Shown: positions 12,701 through 22,000 of the stretch, piece after piece
Position numbering within the stretch: position 1 is the first letter of the stretch
How the letters are laid out: every line of letters starts with the position of its first letter
DNA from: Komarekiella delphini-convector SJRDD-AB1
Lineage (GTDB): Bacteria; Cyanobacteriota; Cyanobacteriia; Cyanobacteriales; Nostocaceae
Length of the DNA stretch: 64,000 bases
Direction of reading: 5' to 3'
Assembly (NCBI RefSeq): GCF_014831675.1
Contig: NZ_VJXY01000028.1
Location: 38,148 to 102,147, forward strand
The notes under the pieces: generated by a model
What the model was told of the DNA's origin: nothing
The model's database searches: none
The model's input: only the letters and a program-made list of their open reading frames with translations
Program-made: the position numbers and the translations under genes

Positions 12701-14628
12701 CTCAACTAATAATCGCCTATTTAGTCCCTAAAATCGAGCAAACACTAACAATTCCTGAACTGCGTAGCTTTTTGGAGTCAAAATTACCAAGCTACATGCT
12801 ACCAAGTGCTTTTGTAATATTAGAGGCACTACCACTTACACCTAACGGCAAAGTTGACCGGAAAGCTTTACCTGCACTTGACCTAGTACGTCCAGAGTTT
12901 GAAGAAACCTTTGTTGCTCCTCAAACGCTTGTTGAAAAACAGATGGCGATGATCTGGATGCAAGTACTTGGCTTAGAAAAAATAGGAATAAATGATAACT
13001 TTTTTGAATTGGGTGGACACTCACTGTTAGCAACTCAAGTTACATCCCGCATTAATAAAATATTTGATGTTGAGTTACCATTGCGCCAAATTTTTGAATT
13101 ATCGACGATAGCAAAAATAGCCAAAAGTATCGAGGAAAAAAAGCTAGTCGCTAAGTTAAATCTACCAATTGAACGGGTTTCACGAGAGATAGAATTACCC
13201 CTATCTTTTGCACAGCAGAGATTATGGTTTCTGCATCAATTAGATCCAAAGTCATATATTTATAATGGTTCTAGTGCAGTACTGCTACAAGGTTCGCTCA
13301 ACATAACTGCTTTAGAGCAAAGTATTAACGAAATAGTGCGAAGACATGAAATATTACGAACATATTTTCAGTTGGTAAATGGGCAACCAGTTCAACTTAT
13401 TGCTCCTACTTTAGCGATACCATTACCAATAGTAGATTTACAACATTTACCTGTTATTGAACAGACAACAGAGGTAGAAAATTTAAGGCTAGCAAGTTAC
13501 CAACAACCGTTTGATTTAGCGCAATCTCCCTTGTTAAGGTTAACTCTTTTACGATTGAAAACTAGGGAATATATATTGTTAGTGACGATGCACCATATTA
13601 TCTCTGATGCTTGGTCAGAAGGAATCTTTATCCGAGAAGTGTCAGTACTTTATGAAGCTTTTTCTAACGATAAGCCTTCACCACTTCCAGAGATAAATAT
13701 CCAGTATGCAGACTTTTCGATATGGCAACACAAGTTTTTGCAGGGTGAGGTACTTGATAAGTTACTTAGATATTGGGAAAAGCAATTAGGAGATAACTTG
13801 CCAGTTTTACAGTTACCTAAAAATCATCAGTCTTTAGAAGTCAAAACCTCTCAAGAAAAGCGGCAAACTTTAATACTGTCTAAAACCTTATCCCAAGCAA
13901 TTAAGAAGCTAAGCGATAGTCTTGGAACCACACTATTTATGACGTTACTCGGAGCATTTAAGGTTTTACTTTATTGGTATACAGGTGACAAAGATATTGT
14001 TGTTGGGACTGATATTGCAAACCGTAATAGAATTGAAATAGAGAATTTGATAGGTTTTTTTGTTAATCAATTAGTGTTGCGTAGTAACTTATCTGGGAAT
14101 CCTACTTTTAGTGATTTTCTGCAACAAATACGTAAAGTTTGTCTAGAAGCTTATGCCCACCAAGATTTACCATTTGAGAAACTAGTTAGCGCTCTTAATC
14201 CCAAAAGAGAATTAAACCAAACTCCTTTATTTCAAGTCAAGTTCATTCTCCAAAATGCTCCCATACATCCTTTAGCACTTTCCGATTTAACGTTGACTCA
14301 TTTAGATTATTTAGAAAATGCGATCGCCAGATTTGATCTACTTCTGGAACTAACAGATACAGAACAAGGAATAGTTGGATTATTGAAATATAATAAAGAC
14401 TTATTTGATGCTAGTAGTATTGCCCGATTACTAAATAGTTTTGAAATAATTTTGTCTCAAATTGTTGTAAATCCTGCTATTAAATTAAATCAACTCGAAG
14501 AAATTATCATTCAGTCAGACAGAGAATATCAGTTAAATGAAGAAGGAAAGCGAAAAAATGAATATAAACAAAAATTAAGCTTAATTAAGCGTAAAGCAAT
14601 TGATATTGTACCTAAAGTTAGTGATTAA
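6787..14628 (+). CDS. NRPS C-A(Ser)-PCP-C-A(Gly)-PCP-C
   Basis: Two full elongation modules plus a terminal C domain with no A domain after it, 2613 aa. ATG 6787 follows the previous stop by one base; the reading frame is open further upstream, but those codons overlap the E-domain gene and carry no homology. C1 begins with LSPMQQGILFHSL, as in C domains that accept a D-residue from an upstream E domain, and has HHHLLLDG. A1 pocket D-V-W-H-I-S-L-V-D indicates Ser. PCP GGHSL lies near 1018. C2 has HHIVSDG near 1215. A2 pocket D-I-L-Q-L-G-M-I-W indicates Gly. The second PCP lies near 2075. The last C domain has HHIISDA near 2268 (Gly to Ala after the Asp) and ends in a charged tail. That C domain presumably condenses with the Asn carried by the protein two genes downstream. 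A G-rich insert interrupts A1 (see repeat at 9289). Confidence 0.93.
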   Translation: MSVKNKNIEDFYPLSPMQQGILFHSLAVSTGIYFEQFSLTLQGKLNTPEFRRAWQYVVERHSILRTCFVWEGLKEPVQIVHRQVSLPWQEYNWQHLSSEEQQQKLELFWQSDRSRGLELTQPPLMRFTLVQLSENSYSFTWSHHHLLLDGWSVPLVFKEVFACYKAFSNGQDVHLEPIRPYRDYIVWLQQQNLAEAETFWRQMLKGFTTPTQLSVQGTRKLLAQTDGSQEREVKLSVVTTARLQSLAKQHQLTLNTLLQGAWALLLSHYSGQEDVVFGAVTSGRPPILAKVESMVGLLINTLPIRVQVSPEEFLLPWLGKIKEQLVEARQYEYSPLVKVQGWSEVPKDLSLFESIVVFENYPLDTSLLEQNLNLEIKNFHAFERTNYPITLTVIPGEELLLKITCSDRFDIDTITRILRHLQTLLEGMLTKPQQRLGELSLLTEAERHQLLVEWNDTEVEYPQQCIHELFEAQVEKTPDAVAVVFADQELTYKELNTKANQLGHYLRSLGVKPEELVGICIERSLEMVIGLLAILKAGGAYIPLDPSYPKERLAYMLEDSQPSVLLTQQYLVKSLPNHKAKVVCIDGNWGLIADENTGNPVCNITCDHLAYVIYTSGSTGKPKGAMNTHRGICNRLMWMQDAYQLTTADSVLQKTPFSFDVSVWEFFWPLLTGARLVVAQPEGHRDTNYLVNLIFQQQITTLHFVPSMLQVFLEAEGLEKCQSLKRVIASGEALPAQLQKRFSNKLDAQLHNLYGPTEAAVDVTFWQCKDCVTNQKIVPIGRPIANIQIYLLDKYLNPVAIGVTGEVYIGGVGVGRGYLNRPDLTAEKFIPNPFQRGRGAGGQGGKGVTENNSERLYKTGDLARYLPNGEIEYIGRIDYQVKVRGFRVELGEIEALINQYPAVQETVVIVSGDSEDSKRLVAYVVPQSQTLTIAELRGFLESKLPSYMIPAAFVILEALPLTPNGKVDRKALPIPEFIQISSSNIILPSTPIENLLAGIWAEVLGIEKVGINNNFFELGGHSLIATRVISRIRQVFKVELALRYLFEKPTIAGLAKEIEKALKVDSRNEPRNIERILRSQELPLSFAQQRLWFLDQLEPNNSFYNIAAAVRLEGQLNIGALEQSFNEIISRHEALRTNFQTIEGQAIAVISEAISLILPIFDISELPLNLQEAEVKKQASQEAQKPFDLKGDLLLRVKLLRLNQQEHIILLTIHHIVSDGWSIDILVRELATLYQAFCNGQPSPLPALPIQYVDFAAWQREWLQGEILKTQISYWLKQLKNAPKVLELPTDHPRPAIQTFRGSTYSFKLSNQLSCSLNKLSQQQGSTLFMTLLAAFQTLLWRYTGSEDIVVGSPIANRNRAEIEGLIGFFVNTLVLRTNLAGNPNFEELLKRVREVALGAYAHQDLPFELLVEELQPQRDLSHTPLFQVMFVLQNAPMSALELPGLTLSPLESNSDSAKLDLTLYITETVDGLLGNLEYNTDLFEESSIQRMAAHLQTLLEGIVANPQQRLSELPLLTEFERRQLMVEWNDTEVKYPQQCIHELFEAQVEKTPDAVAVVFEEEQLTYKELNAKANQLGDYLQVLGVKAEVLVGICLERSLGMVIGLLAILKAGGVYIPLDPSYPKERLAFILEDTQASVLLTQTSLLQVIPQHQAEVVCLDADWHYIAQQSQENLLSDITPDNLAYVIYTSGSTGKPKGVQIPHSALSNFLYSMRKTPGLTQEDTLLAVTTYSFDIAALELFLPIIVGGCLVIASREVASDGTQLSVLLTNSKATVMQATPATWQLLLTAGWNGNEQLKILCGGEALPGYLANQLLHRCACLWNMYGPTETTIWSAASQVEIDSTIVPISQAIANTQLYILDQYNQLVPVGIAGELHIGGDGLAQGYFNRPDLTAEKFIPNPFEKVGGSRLYKTGDLVRYLPNGEIEYIGRIDHQVKVRGFRIELGEIEALLCQHSAVREAVVVVSKDSVDSQLIIAYLVPKIEQTLTIPELRSFLESKLPSYMLPSAFVILEALPLTPNGKVDRKALPALDLVRPEFEETFVAPQTLVEKQMAMIWMQVLGLEKIGINDNFFELGGHSLLATQVTSRINKIFDVELPLRQIFELSTIAKIAKSIEEKKLVAKLNLPIERVSREIELPLSFAQQRLWFLHQLDPKSYIYNGSSAVLLQGSLNITALEQSINEIVRRHEILRTYFQLVNGQPVQLIAPTLAIPLPIVDLQHLPVIEQTTEVENLRLASYQQPFDLAQSPLLRLTLLRLKTREYILLVTMHHIISDAWSEGIFIREVSVLYEAFSNDKPSPLPEINIQYADFSIWQHKFLQGEVLDKLLRYWEKQLGDNLPVLQLPKNHQSLEVKTSQEKRQTLILSKTLSQAIKKLSDSLGTTLFMTLLGAFKVLLYWYTGDKDIVVGTDIANRNRIEIENLIGFFVNQLVLRSNLSGNPTFSDFLQQIRKVCLEAYAHQDLPFEKLVSALNPKRELNQTPLFQVKFILQNAPIHPLALSDLTLTHLDYLENAIARFDLLLELTDTEQGIVGLLKYNKDLFDASSIARLLNSFEIILSQIVVNPAIKLNQLEEIIIQSDREYQLNEEGKRKNEYKQKLSLIKRKAIDIVPKVSD
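9289..9342 (+). repeat. G-rich intergenic-type repeat inserted in frame within an A domain
   Basis: Inside the Ser-activating A domain, between NPF and the RLYKTGDL motif, lies a stretch of runs of G separated by CA. It encodes a Gly/Arg/Gln-rich segment of roughly 18 residues. The four sibling A domains have only about 3-7 residues here. The composition resembles, on the opposite strand, the C-rich low-complexity tract between genes at 61838-61925 of this window. Insertion by spread of that repeat type is inferred. The loop lies between core motifs A6 and A7 and is probably tolerated. Confidence 0.6.
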
Positions 14629-14629
14629 A

Positions 14630-15676
14630 ATGAAACCAACAAAAACAAGTAATTTTAATTTACAGCAAAAATTCCACAAAGGTGGGAGAAAATCCATCCA
14701 TTTAGAAACCGAACTAATCAAACTAGATAAGTTTGGAGATGAGCAAACCCTACCGTTAATTATCAAACCATCCGTATCAGATGTTGATATTGCAGATTGG
14801 GCGGAGGCAAATCGAGAATTTGTAAATACAAATTTAATTAAACATGGTGCTATACTTTTCAAAGGATTTAATATTACCACAGCAGCCGCATTTGAAAGAT
14901 TTGGTTTAGCGGTTTGTTCAGAATTATTTAATGAAAATGGTGAACATAACCGCGAAACAGTAAGCGGTAAAGTTTATACTCCAGTTTTTTATCCTGCGGA
15001 TAGCAAGTTACTGTGGCATAACGAGAATTCTTTTAATTATCGATGGCCTGTGAAAATTTTATTCGGCTGTAGTCAACCTGCACAACAAGGTGGAGAAACC
15101 CCAATAGTTGATAGTCGTAAGGTGTTTCAATTCATAGAACCCAAGGTAAGGGAACAATTTGTTGAAAAACAAGTTATGTATGTTCGTAACTATGGAAATG
15201 GATTAGGGCTTGACTGGCAAACAGTTTTTCAAACTCAAAATAGAGCAGATGTAGAAAAGTTTTGTCAAAATAATTTCATTGATTTTGAATGGAAAAATGA
15301 TGGTGGATTGAGAACTATTTCTATTCGCCCAGCGGTAATCAAGCATCCTCAGACAGGTGAAATTTCTTGGTTTAATCAAGCACAGCATTGGCATTTAGCT
15401 TGTTTAGATACACAAACTCGTGAGTCATTACTGTCATCTTTTAAAAAAGAAGATTTGCCACGAAATTGCTTTTATGGAGATGGTACTCCTATTGAAGACT
15501 CTACAATGGTTGATATCTGTGAGGTATACCAGAGGTTAGAAGTATGTTTTCCTTGGCAACAAGGAGACATATTATTACTGGACAACGTGTTAACCGCTCA
15601 TGGACGCAATCCATATCTGGGAGAACGCAAGCTTTTTGTTGCGATGAGCGAACTGATAAGTTTTAGTCAAACTTGA
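14630..15676 (+). CDS. SyrP/TauD-type Fe(II)/2-oxoglutarate beta-hydroxylase
   Basis: A 348-aa non-heme iron oxygenase of the TauD superfamily, closest in motif pattern to SyrP-like enzymes that beta-hydroxylate aminoacyl groups on NRPS carriers. Iron ligands are visible as H130-N-E132 (the HxE form seen in SyrP-type enzymes rather than HxD) followed by NSFNYRWP, with the distal His at 324 (TAHGRNP) and the 2-oxoglutarate Arg at about 333. A GGETPIVDSR segment also matches the family. The ATG at 14630 comes one base after the previous stop, so translation is coupled. It sits between a terminal C domain and an A domain for Asn, so Asn-S-PCP is the expected substrate, giving beta-hydroxy-Asn. 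The alternative is action on Ser, on another residue, or on the released peptide. Confidence 0.88.
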   Translation: MKPTKTSNFNLQQKFHKGGRKSIHLETELIKLDKFGDEQTLPLIIKPSVSDVDIADWAEANREFVNTNLIKHGAILFKGFNITTAAAFERFGLAVCSELFNENGEHNRETVSGKVYTPVFYPADSKLLWHNENSFNYRWPVKILFGCSQPAQQGGETPIVDSRKVFQFIEPKVREQFVEKQVMYVRNYGNGLGLDWQTVFQTQNRADVEKFCQNNFIDFEWKNDGGLRTISIRPAVIKHPQTGEISWFNQAQHWHLACLDTQTRESLLSSFKKEDLPRNCFYGDGTPIEDSTMVDICEVYQRLEVCFPWQQGDILLLDNVLTAHGRNPYLGERKLFVAMSELISFSQT

Positions 15677-15799
15677 GATAGTTAATTATTTTATTAAACT
15701 CACTGCATCTGTCAATATTAACCGTTTTTGGAACTATTCATTGAAACAGAACAGTTAAAAAAAATTTGACTCAATTTGAAATGGGATTGAACAAGAAAA

Positions 15800-18700
15800 A
15801 TGCAAGCAAAAACTCAAGGTTTTCCATTATCACCTCAACAAAAGCACCTTTGGTTAGTACAGCAAGGTAGTAATGTATATCGGAATCAATGTGCTATTTT
15901 TATTGAAGGAAATATAGAATTAGATATATTAAAAGAAGCGTTACAGAAAGTTATTACTAAAAATGAGATTCTTCGCACAACTTTTCATCGACCGCGTGGT
16001 TTAAAAATACCTGTTCAGGTTATAGATTCTGATATTAATGTTATTTTGAATGAACATATTTTAAAAAATCAATCTTCTCAACTGGAAGAAATAGAAGAAC
16101 TTTTCGAGACAATTAAAGAACAATCCGTAAAATGTCAAGAAAACCAATTATTTAAGGTAGAGTTGGTAAAATGTTCATCAATCAAATACGTTTTATTTAT
16201 TAGTTTATCCTCTCTCTGTGCAGATTATCAAACATTAAAAAATATAGTTAATGAAATTAGTCAGTATTACACTGCCTGCTTGCAGAATGTAGAACTAAGC
16301 GACGAAGAACCACTACAATATGCTGATGTCGCTACATGGCAAAATGAATTACTTGAAGCAGAAGAAATTACAACAAAGAAGAAGTATTGGCAACAAGTAG
16401 ATTTTTCGGCTTTGGATAGCTTAAAACTTCCTTTTGAAAATCGTCTTTCTGAAACATCGGAATTTAATCCTCAATTGATTAAGTTAGTGATTCACAGTGA
16501 TTTACTTGTTAAGATTGAAGAACTTGTTAAAAAATATGAAATCTCGATTAATATATTTTTCCTTACTTGCTGGCAAATTCTACTTTGGCGTTTAACTGGA
16601 CAATCAAACTTAATTATAGGTCTAGGCTGTGATGGTCGCAATTACGAAGAATTAAAAGCAGCACTAGGTTTATTTGCCAAATATTTACCGCTTGCTTGCC
16701 ATTTGCAAGAAAATGATACATTCAGTAATACCTTGATACAGGTTAACAACTTAACAGATGAAATACTTGAATGGCAGGATAGTTTTAATTGGGATACATT
16801 ATTTAACACAAATACAGATGATATAGAACAGTCATTTTTACCATTTTGTTTTGATTTTGAGAAAACGGTAACTAGTTATTATGCTCCTCAAGTAGTATTT
16901 TCAATTTATCAATGTTATGTCTGCTATGACCGATTTAAAGTAAAGCTTTCTTGTACTCATACACCAAATAAATTAGTCAAATTAGAATTTCATTATGATG
17001 CCAAATTTTTCTGTAAAGAAGATATTCAACGTTTGGTGAATCAGTGGCAAATGCTGTTAGTTAGTGTTATTAATAATCCTTATCTAGCGATATCACAATT
17101 GGATATCTTCAGTGAACAAGAGCGAGAAGAACTTTTAGTTGCATTCAACAATACTAAAACGGCAGAGCTACAATACAAGTGCATCCAACATTGGTTTGAA
17201 CAGCGGTGCGATCGCACGCCAGACAACATTGCTATTATTTATAAAAATCAGCAATTTACCTACCAAGAAGTAAACACCCGTGCTAACCAGCTAGCTCATT
17301 ACTTACAACAATTTGGTGTGAAACCGGATGTAATGGTGGGACTTTGTGTCGAGCGTTCGCCTTTAATGTTGATAGGACTTTTAGGTATCTTAAAAGCTGG
17401 TGGTGCATACATACCAATTGACCCTAGCTATCCCTTAGAAAGAAAAGCTTTTATATTAAACGACTCTCAAATGCCAGTGCTGCTGACTCAACAGCATTTA
17501 ATTGCAGATTTAGCTACAAATGGAATTAAAGTAATTTGTATAGATAGTGATTGGCAAACTATAAACCAACAAGAAATTGAAAATCCAATTACTACAACAA
17601 CCGAGTTAAATCTAGCCTATGTTATTTACACCTCCGGTTCCACTGGTAAACCCAAAGGAACTCTAATTCCTCATCAAGGATTAGTTAATTACTTAAGTTG
17701 GTGTACTCAAATATATCCAGTAGAGCAAGGAGTAGGAACTTTAGTTCATTCACCTTTGGGTTTTGATTTAACAATCACTAGTCTTTTTTCACCTTTATTA
17801 GTTGGTCGTACAATAGAATTACTATCAGAAGAACAAGGCATTGAAACCCTTTCTCAAGCTTTAAGTAAAAGCTCGAATTTAAGTTTGGTGAAAATTACCC
17901 CCGCTCACTTGGATTTGCTTAAACAACAGTTATCCCAAGAAGAGATTGCAAATAAAACTAGAGCTTTTATTATTGGTGGAGAAAATTTATTAGCCCAAAG
18001 TATAACTTTCTGGCAAGATGTAGCTCCAGATACGATATTAGTAAACGAATACGGCCCTACAGAGACAGTGGTAGGCTGTTGTGTTTATCAGATTCCAGTC
18101 GGGAAACATTCAACAGGATCTATACCCATTGGTAAGCCGATCGCTAATACCGAGTTGTACATTTTAGACCAATATTTGCAACCAGTACCGATGGGAGTAG
18201 TAGGTGAATTGCACATTGGCGGACTTGGATTAGCTAGGGGTTATCTAAATCAACCTGAATTAACAGCGCTGAAGTTTATCCCCAATCCTTTTAGTAAAAA
18301 AGCAGGCGATCGCCTTTACAAAACTGGTGATTTAGTTCGCTTTTTAGCGAGTGGAGATATTGAGTATATAGGTCGCATTGACAACCAAGTTAAAATACGA
18401 GGTTTTCGTGTTGAACTAGGAGAAATTGAAGCGGTTATTAATCAACATCCATCAATATTGACAAGTGTAGTTATCCTTCGGGAGGATAAATCTGGAAATC
18501 AAAATTTAATAGCTTACATAACTCTCCACCCAAACAAAACATTAACGATTCCTGAACTGCGCCGCTTCTTGCAAAACAAATTGCTTGACTATATGCTACC
18601 AAATGCCTTTATGATATTAGAAGCATTACCATTAACTTCTAATGGCAAAGTAGATCGTCAAGCATTGCCAATGCCCGATGTGCGCCCAGAATTAGAAGTT

Positions 18701-19045
18701 GCTTATGTAGTGCCGCAAACTGAGATTGAAAAGACAATAGCCTCGGTTTGGCAAAAAGCTTTAAATCTTGAAAAGATAGGTATTCACGATAATTTCTTTG
18801 AAATTGGCGGTCATTCATTACTTTTGGTTACAGTTCACAGCCAATTGCAGGAAATATTAAAAGCAGAACTATCAACCCTTGATTTATTTAGATACCCTAC
18901 CATCAATTCTTTAGCAGAGTATTTAACATCTCCAAATGCAACAGCATTGTTACAGGACAATGATACTCAAACAGAGAAAATTTCAGCTGGTAAAGCGCAA
19001 CAAAGAAAACGCTTACAAAAAATGAAATCAGTTGAAAATAATTAA
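15800..19045 (+). CDS. NRPS: catalytically dead C-like domain-A(Asn)-PCP
   Basis: A 1081-aa protein. Residues 1-430 have the fold landmarks of a condensation domain (LSPQQKHLW at the start, EILRTTFHR), but the HHxxxDG motif is replaced by SLSSLCADYQ at 135-144, so neither catalytic His is present. The A domain (about 450-960) has P-loop YTSGSTGKPKG near 611 and pocket D-L-T-K-I-G-E-V-G, the classical Asn code. The PCP has GGHSL near 1002. The protein ends in a basic tail that precedes a KS-starting partner. Because the upstream NRPS ends in an active C domain, that domain probably makes the bond while this C-like domain acts as a docking or interface domain, perhaps for the oxygenase encoded just before it. 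Domains of this kind have been called interface domains in siderophore synthetases; the assignment here is inference. Confidence 0.9.
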   Translation: MQAKTQGFPLSPQQKHLWLVQQGSNVYRNQCAIFIEGNIELDILKEALQKVITKNEILRTTFHRPRGLKIPVQVIDSDINVILNEHILKNQSSQLEEIEELFETIKEQSVKCQENQLFKVELVKCSSIKYVLFISLSSLCADYQTLKNIVNEISQYYTACLQNVELSDEEPLQYADVATWQNELLEAEEITTKKKYWQQVDFSALDSLKLPFENRLSETSEFNPQLIKLVIHSDLLVKIEELVKKYEISINIFFLTCWQILLWRLTGQSNLIIGLGCDGRNYEELKAALGLFAKYLPLACHLQENDTFSNTLIQVNNLTDEILEWQDSFNWDTLFNTNTDDIEQSFLPFCFDFEKTVTSYYAPQVVFSIYQCYVCYDRFKVKLSCTHTPNKLVKLEFHYDAKFFCKEDIQRLVNQWQMLLVSVINNPYLAISQLDIFSEQEREELLVAFNNTKTAELQYKCIQHWFEQRCDRTPDNIAIIYKNQQFTYQEVNTRANQLAHYLQQFGVKPDVMVGLCVERSPLMLIGLLGILKAGGAYIPIDPSYPLERKAFILNDSQMPVLLTQQHLIADLATNGIKVICIDSDWQTINQQEIENPITTTTELNLAYVIYTSGSTGKPKGTLIPHQGLVNYLSWCTQIYPVEQGVGTLVHSPLGFDLTITSLFSPLLVGRTIELLSEEQGIETLSQALSKSSNLSLVKITPAHLDLLKQQLSQEEIANKTRAFIIGGENLLAQSITFWQDVAPDTILVNEYGPTETVVGCCVYQIPVGKHSTGSIPIGKPIANTELYILDQYLQPVPMGVVGELHIGGLGLARGYLNQPELTALKFIPNPFSKKAGDRLYKTGDLVRFLASGDIEYIGRIDNQVKIRGFRVELGEIEAVINQHPSILTSVVILREDKSGNQNLIAYITLHPNKTLTIPELRRFLQNKLLDYMLPNAFMILEALPLTSNGKVDRQALPMPDVRPELEVAYVVPQTEIEKTIASVWQKALNLEKIGIHDNFFEIGGHSLLLVTVHSQLQEILKAELSTLDLFRYPTINSLAEYLTSPNATALLQDNDTQTEKISAGKAQQRKRLQKMKSVENN

Positions 19046-19059
19046 GGAATTAATAAATA

Positions 19060-22000
19060 ATGAATATTCCAACTGGTACATATCCTACTAACGGTTCAGA
19101 AATAGCAATTATTGGATTAGCAGGAAAATTTCCTGGGGCTAATAATGTTGATGAATTTTGGCATAATCTCAAAAATGGCATAGAATCAGTATCTTTTTTC
19201 AGTGATGAAGAACTACTGGAAGCAGGAGTAGATGCAGAACTTCTAAGCAAACCAAATTATGTGAAAGCTAATGCTGTAATAAAAGATGCAGAACTTTTTG
19301 ATGCTAACTTTTTTGGTTTTAATCCCAGAGATGCAGAAATGACCGACCCGCAACACCGGATTTTTTTAGAGTGTGCTTGGGAAGCGCTAGAAAAAGCAGG
19401 GTATGATTCCGAAACCTATAATGGTTCTATAGGTGTTTTTGCTGGTTCTAACCTAAGCGGTTACTTATTAAACATTTATTTTAATCAAAATATTAGAAAC
19501 TCAGTAGACGAACGGCAAGTAGCGATCGCTGGCGATAAAGATTACCTTGCTACACGTACTTCTTACAAACTTAACTTAACCGGGCCTAGCTATACAGTTC
19601 AAACAGCTTGCTCAACCTCATTAGTAGCTGTACATTTAGCCTGCCAAAGTTTACTAAACGGTGAATGTGATATTGCTTTAGTTGGCGGTGTTTCTATGAG
19701 CGCGTCAAGAAAAGCTGGCTATCTTTATCAAGAAGGAGGTATTAATTCTCCTGATGGACATTGCCGTGCCTTTGATGCTAATGCGCGAGGTACTGTGTGT
19801 GGAGAAGGCGTAGGAATCGTTGTTTTAAAAAGATTAGAAGATACTTTAAATGATAGAGATTTTATACATGCTGTTATTAAAGGTTCGGCTATTAATAATG
19901 ATGGTTCCAACAAAGTTAGTTACACAGCACCGCGGATAGAAGGTCAAGCAAAAGTTATCAAAACGGCTCAAGTTATTGCAGAGTTAGAACCAGAAACAAT
20001 AACTTATATTGAAACTCACGGAACGGGTACATCTTTAGGAGATCCGATTGAAATCGCTGCACTAACTCAAGCATTCCAAAGCAGTACAAAAAAGCAAGGC
20101 TTCTGTGCAATTGGTTCCTTAAAAACAAATATTGGGCACTTAGATGCTGCTGCTGGTGTTGCAGGTTTAATTAAAACAGTCTTAGCTCTTAAACACAAAC
20201 AAATTCCCCCTAGCCTGCACTTTGAGCAACCAAATCCTCAAATTGATTTTGCCAACAGTCCCTTTTATGTCAACAACAAACTTTCTGAATGGAAAACAGG
20301 TAAACATCCTAGACGTGCAGGAGTAAGTTCTTTTGGGATTGGGGGTACTAATGCTCATGTAATTTTAGAAGAAGCTCCAGTTGTTACACCCAAAGAAAGT
20401 ATTTCTCGCCCTTGGCAATTATTAGTAATCTCTGCAAAAACTCAAACGGCTTTAGAGTCTGCGACAACTAACCTTGCTAATTATTTAGCAGAGCATCCTG
20501 ACACTAATCTTGCTGATGTAGCTCATACTTTACAAGTTGGTCGCCGAAATTTTAGCCATCGTCGAGTGTTGCTGTGTCAGAATATTCAAGATGCTATCAA
20601 GATACTAACAGCGCCAAACAAACAAGGAGTTTTGAGTAATCTCTCAGAAACCCGTAACCATTCAATTGTGTTTATGTTTCCCGGTCAAGGAGCACAGTAT
20701 GTAAACATGGGACGGGAATTATATAAAATAGAACCAATTTTTCGGCAACAAGTTGATGAATGCTGTGAGTTACTCAAACCATATTTAAAATTAGACCTCA
20801 GAGATATACTTTATCCCTCGATAGTAGAAACTACACAAGAACAACTTAAACAAACTTCCTTAACGCAAGTCGCGCTATTTGTAATTGAATATGCCCTTGC
20901 TAAACTTTGGATGGCGTGGGGTGTGCATCCGCAAGCGATGATTGGTCACAGCATTGGCGAGTATGTAGCCGCTTGTATTTCAGGTGTCTTTTCTTTAGAA
21001 GAGGCATTGACTTTAGTAGTAATTCGCGGACGACTGATGCAACAAGTCGAACCAGGGTCGATGCTTTCTGTTTCTCTCTCTGCCAAAGAAATACAACCTC
21101 TGTTGGGTTCAGAACTTTCTTTAGCAGCTAGCAATGCCCCATCTCTTTGTGTGGTTTCTGGTGCTACTCATGCGATAGAAGTATTACAAAATCGTTTGAC
21201 AGAGCAAGGTGTTGATTGTCGCCGCTTGCATACATCTCATGCTTTTCATTCCCAAATGATGGAGCCGATTTTAGAACCATTTGTACGACATCTTAAAGAA
21301 GTCGATCTAAAATCACCTCAAATTCCTTTTGTTTCCAACGTTACGGGAACTTGGATAACCTCAGAGCAGGCGACTTCTCCTAACTACTGGGCTAGACATC
21401 TACGACAACCCGTATTATTTAACGAGGGAATCGCTGAACTGCAACAGCCACGAATATTATTGGAAGTTGGGCCGGGACGAACATTAACTACCTTAGCCAA
21501 ACGACAGTTGGCTTCCCAAGCTATAGTTCTAACTTCGTTGCGACATCCCCAAGAGCAAATTTCTGATGTAGCATTTTTGCTCAATACTCTCTCTCGGCTT
21601 TGGCTATCAGGATTGCAAATAAACTGGGCAGGCTTTTATGCAAAAGAGCAACGCAGACATATTCCTTTGCCTACCTATCCTTTTGAGCGTCAACGCTACT
21701 GGATTGAGGCTAACCCTGATGCGTTATCAGAGGCATGGCAAAAATCATTAGGTAAAAAGCCAGATATTGCAGATTGGTTTTATATGCCAATTTGGAAACA
21801 ATCTACACCACTTGAGTTTTTCCAAGGTCAGGAATTAGCAACTGAGCAAAACACTTGCTGGTTAATTTTTATTGATGAATATGGAGTTGGAAGCGAAGTT
21901 GCAAAACAGCTCAAACAGCAAAGCTCTAATGTTGTTACAGTTAGAGTTGCAGATAAATTTACTAAGCTAAACGAATATACATATACTATTAATCCTTGGC

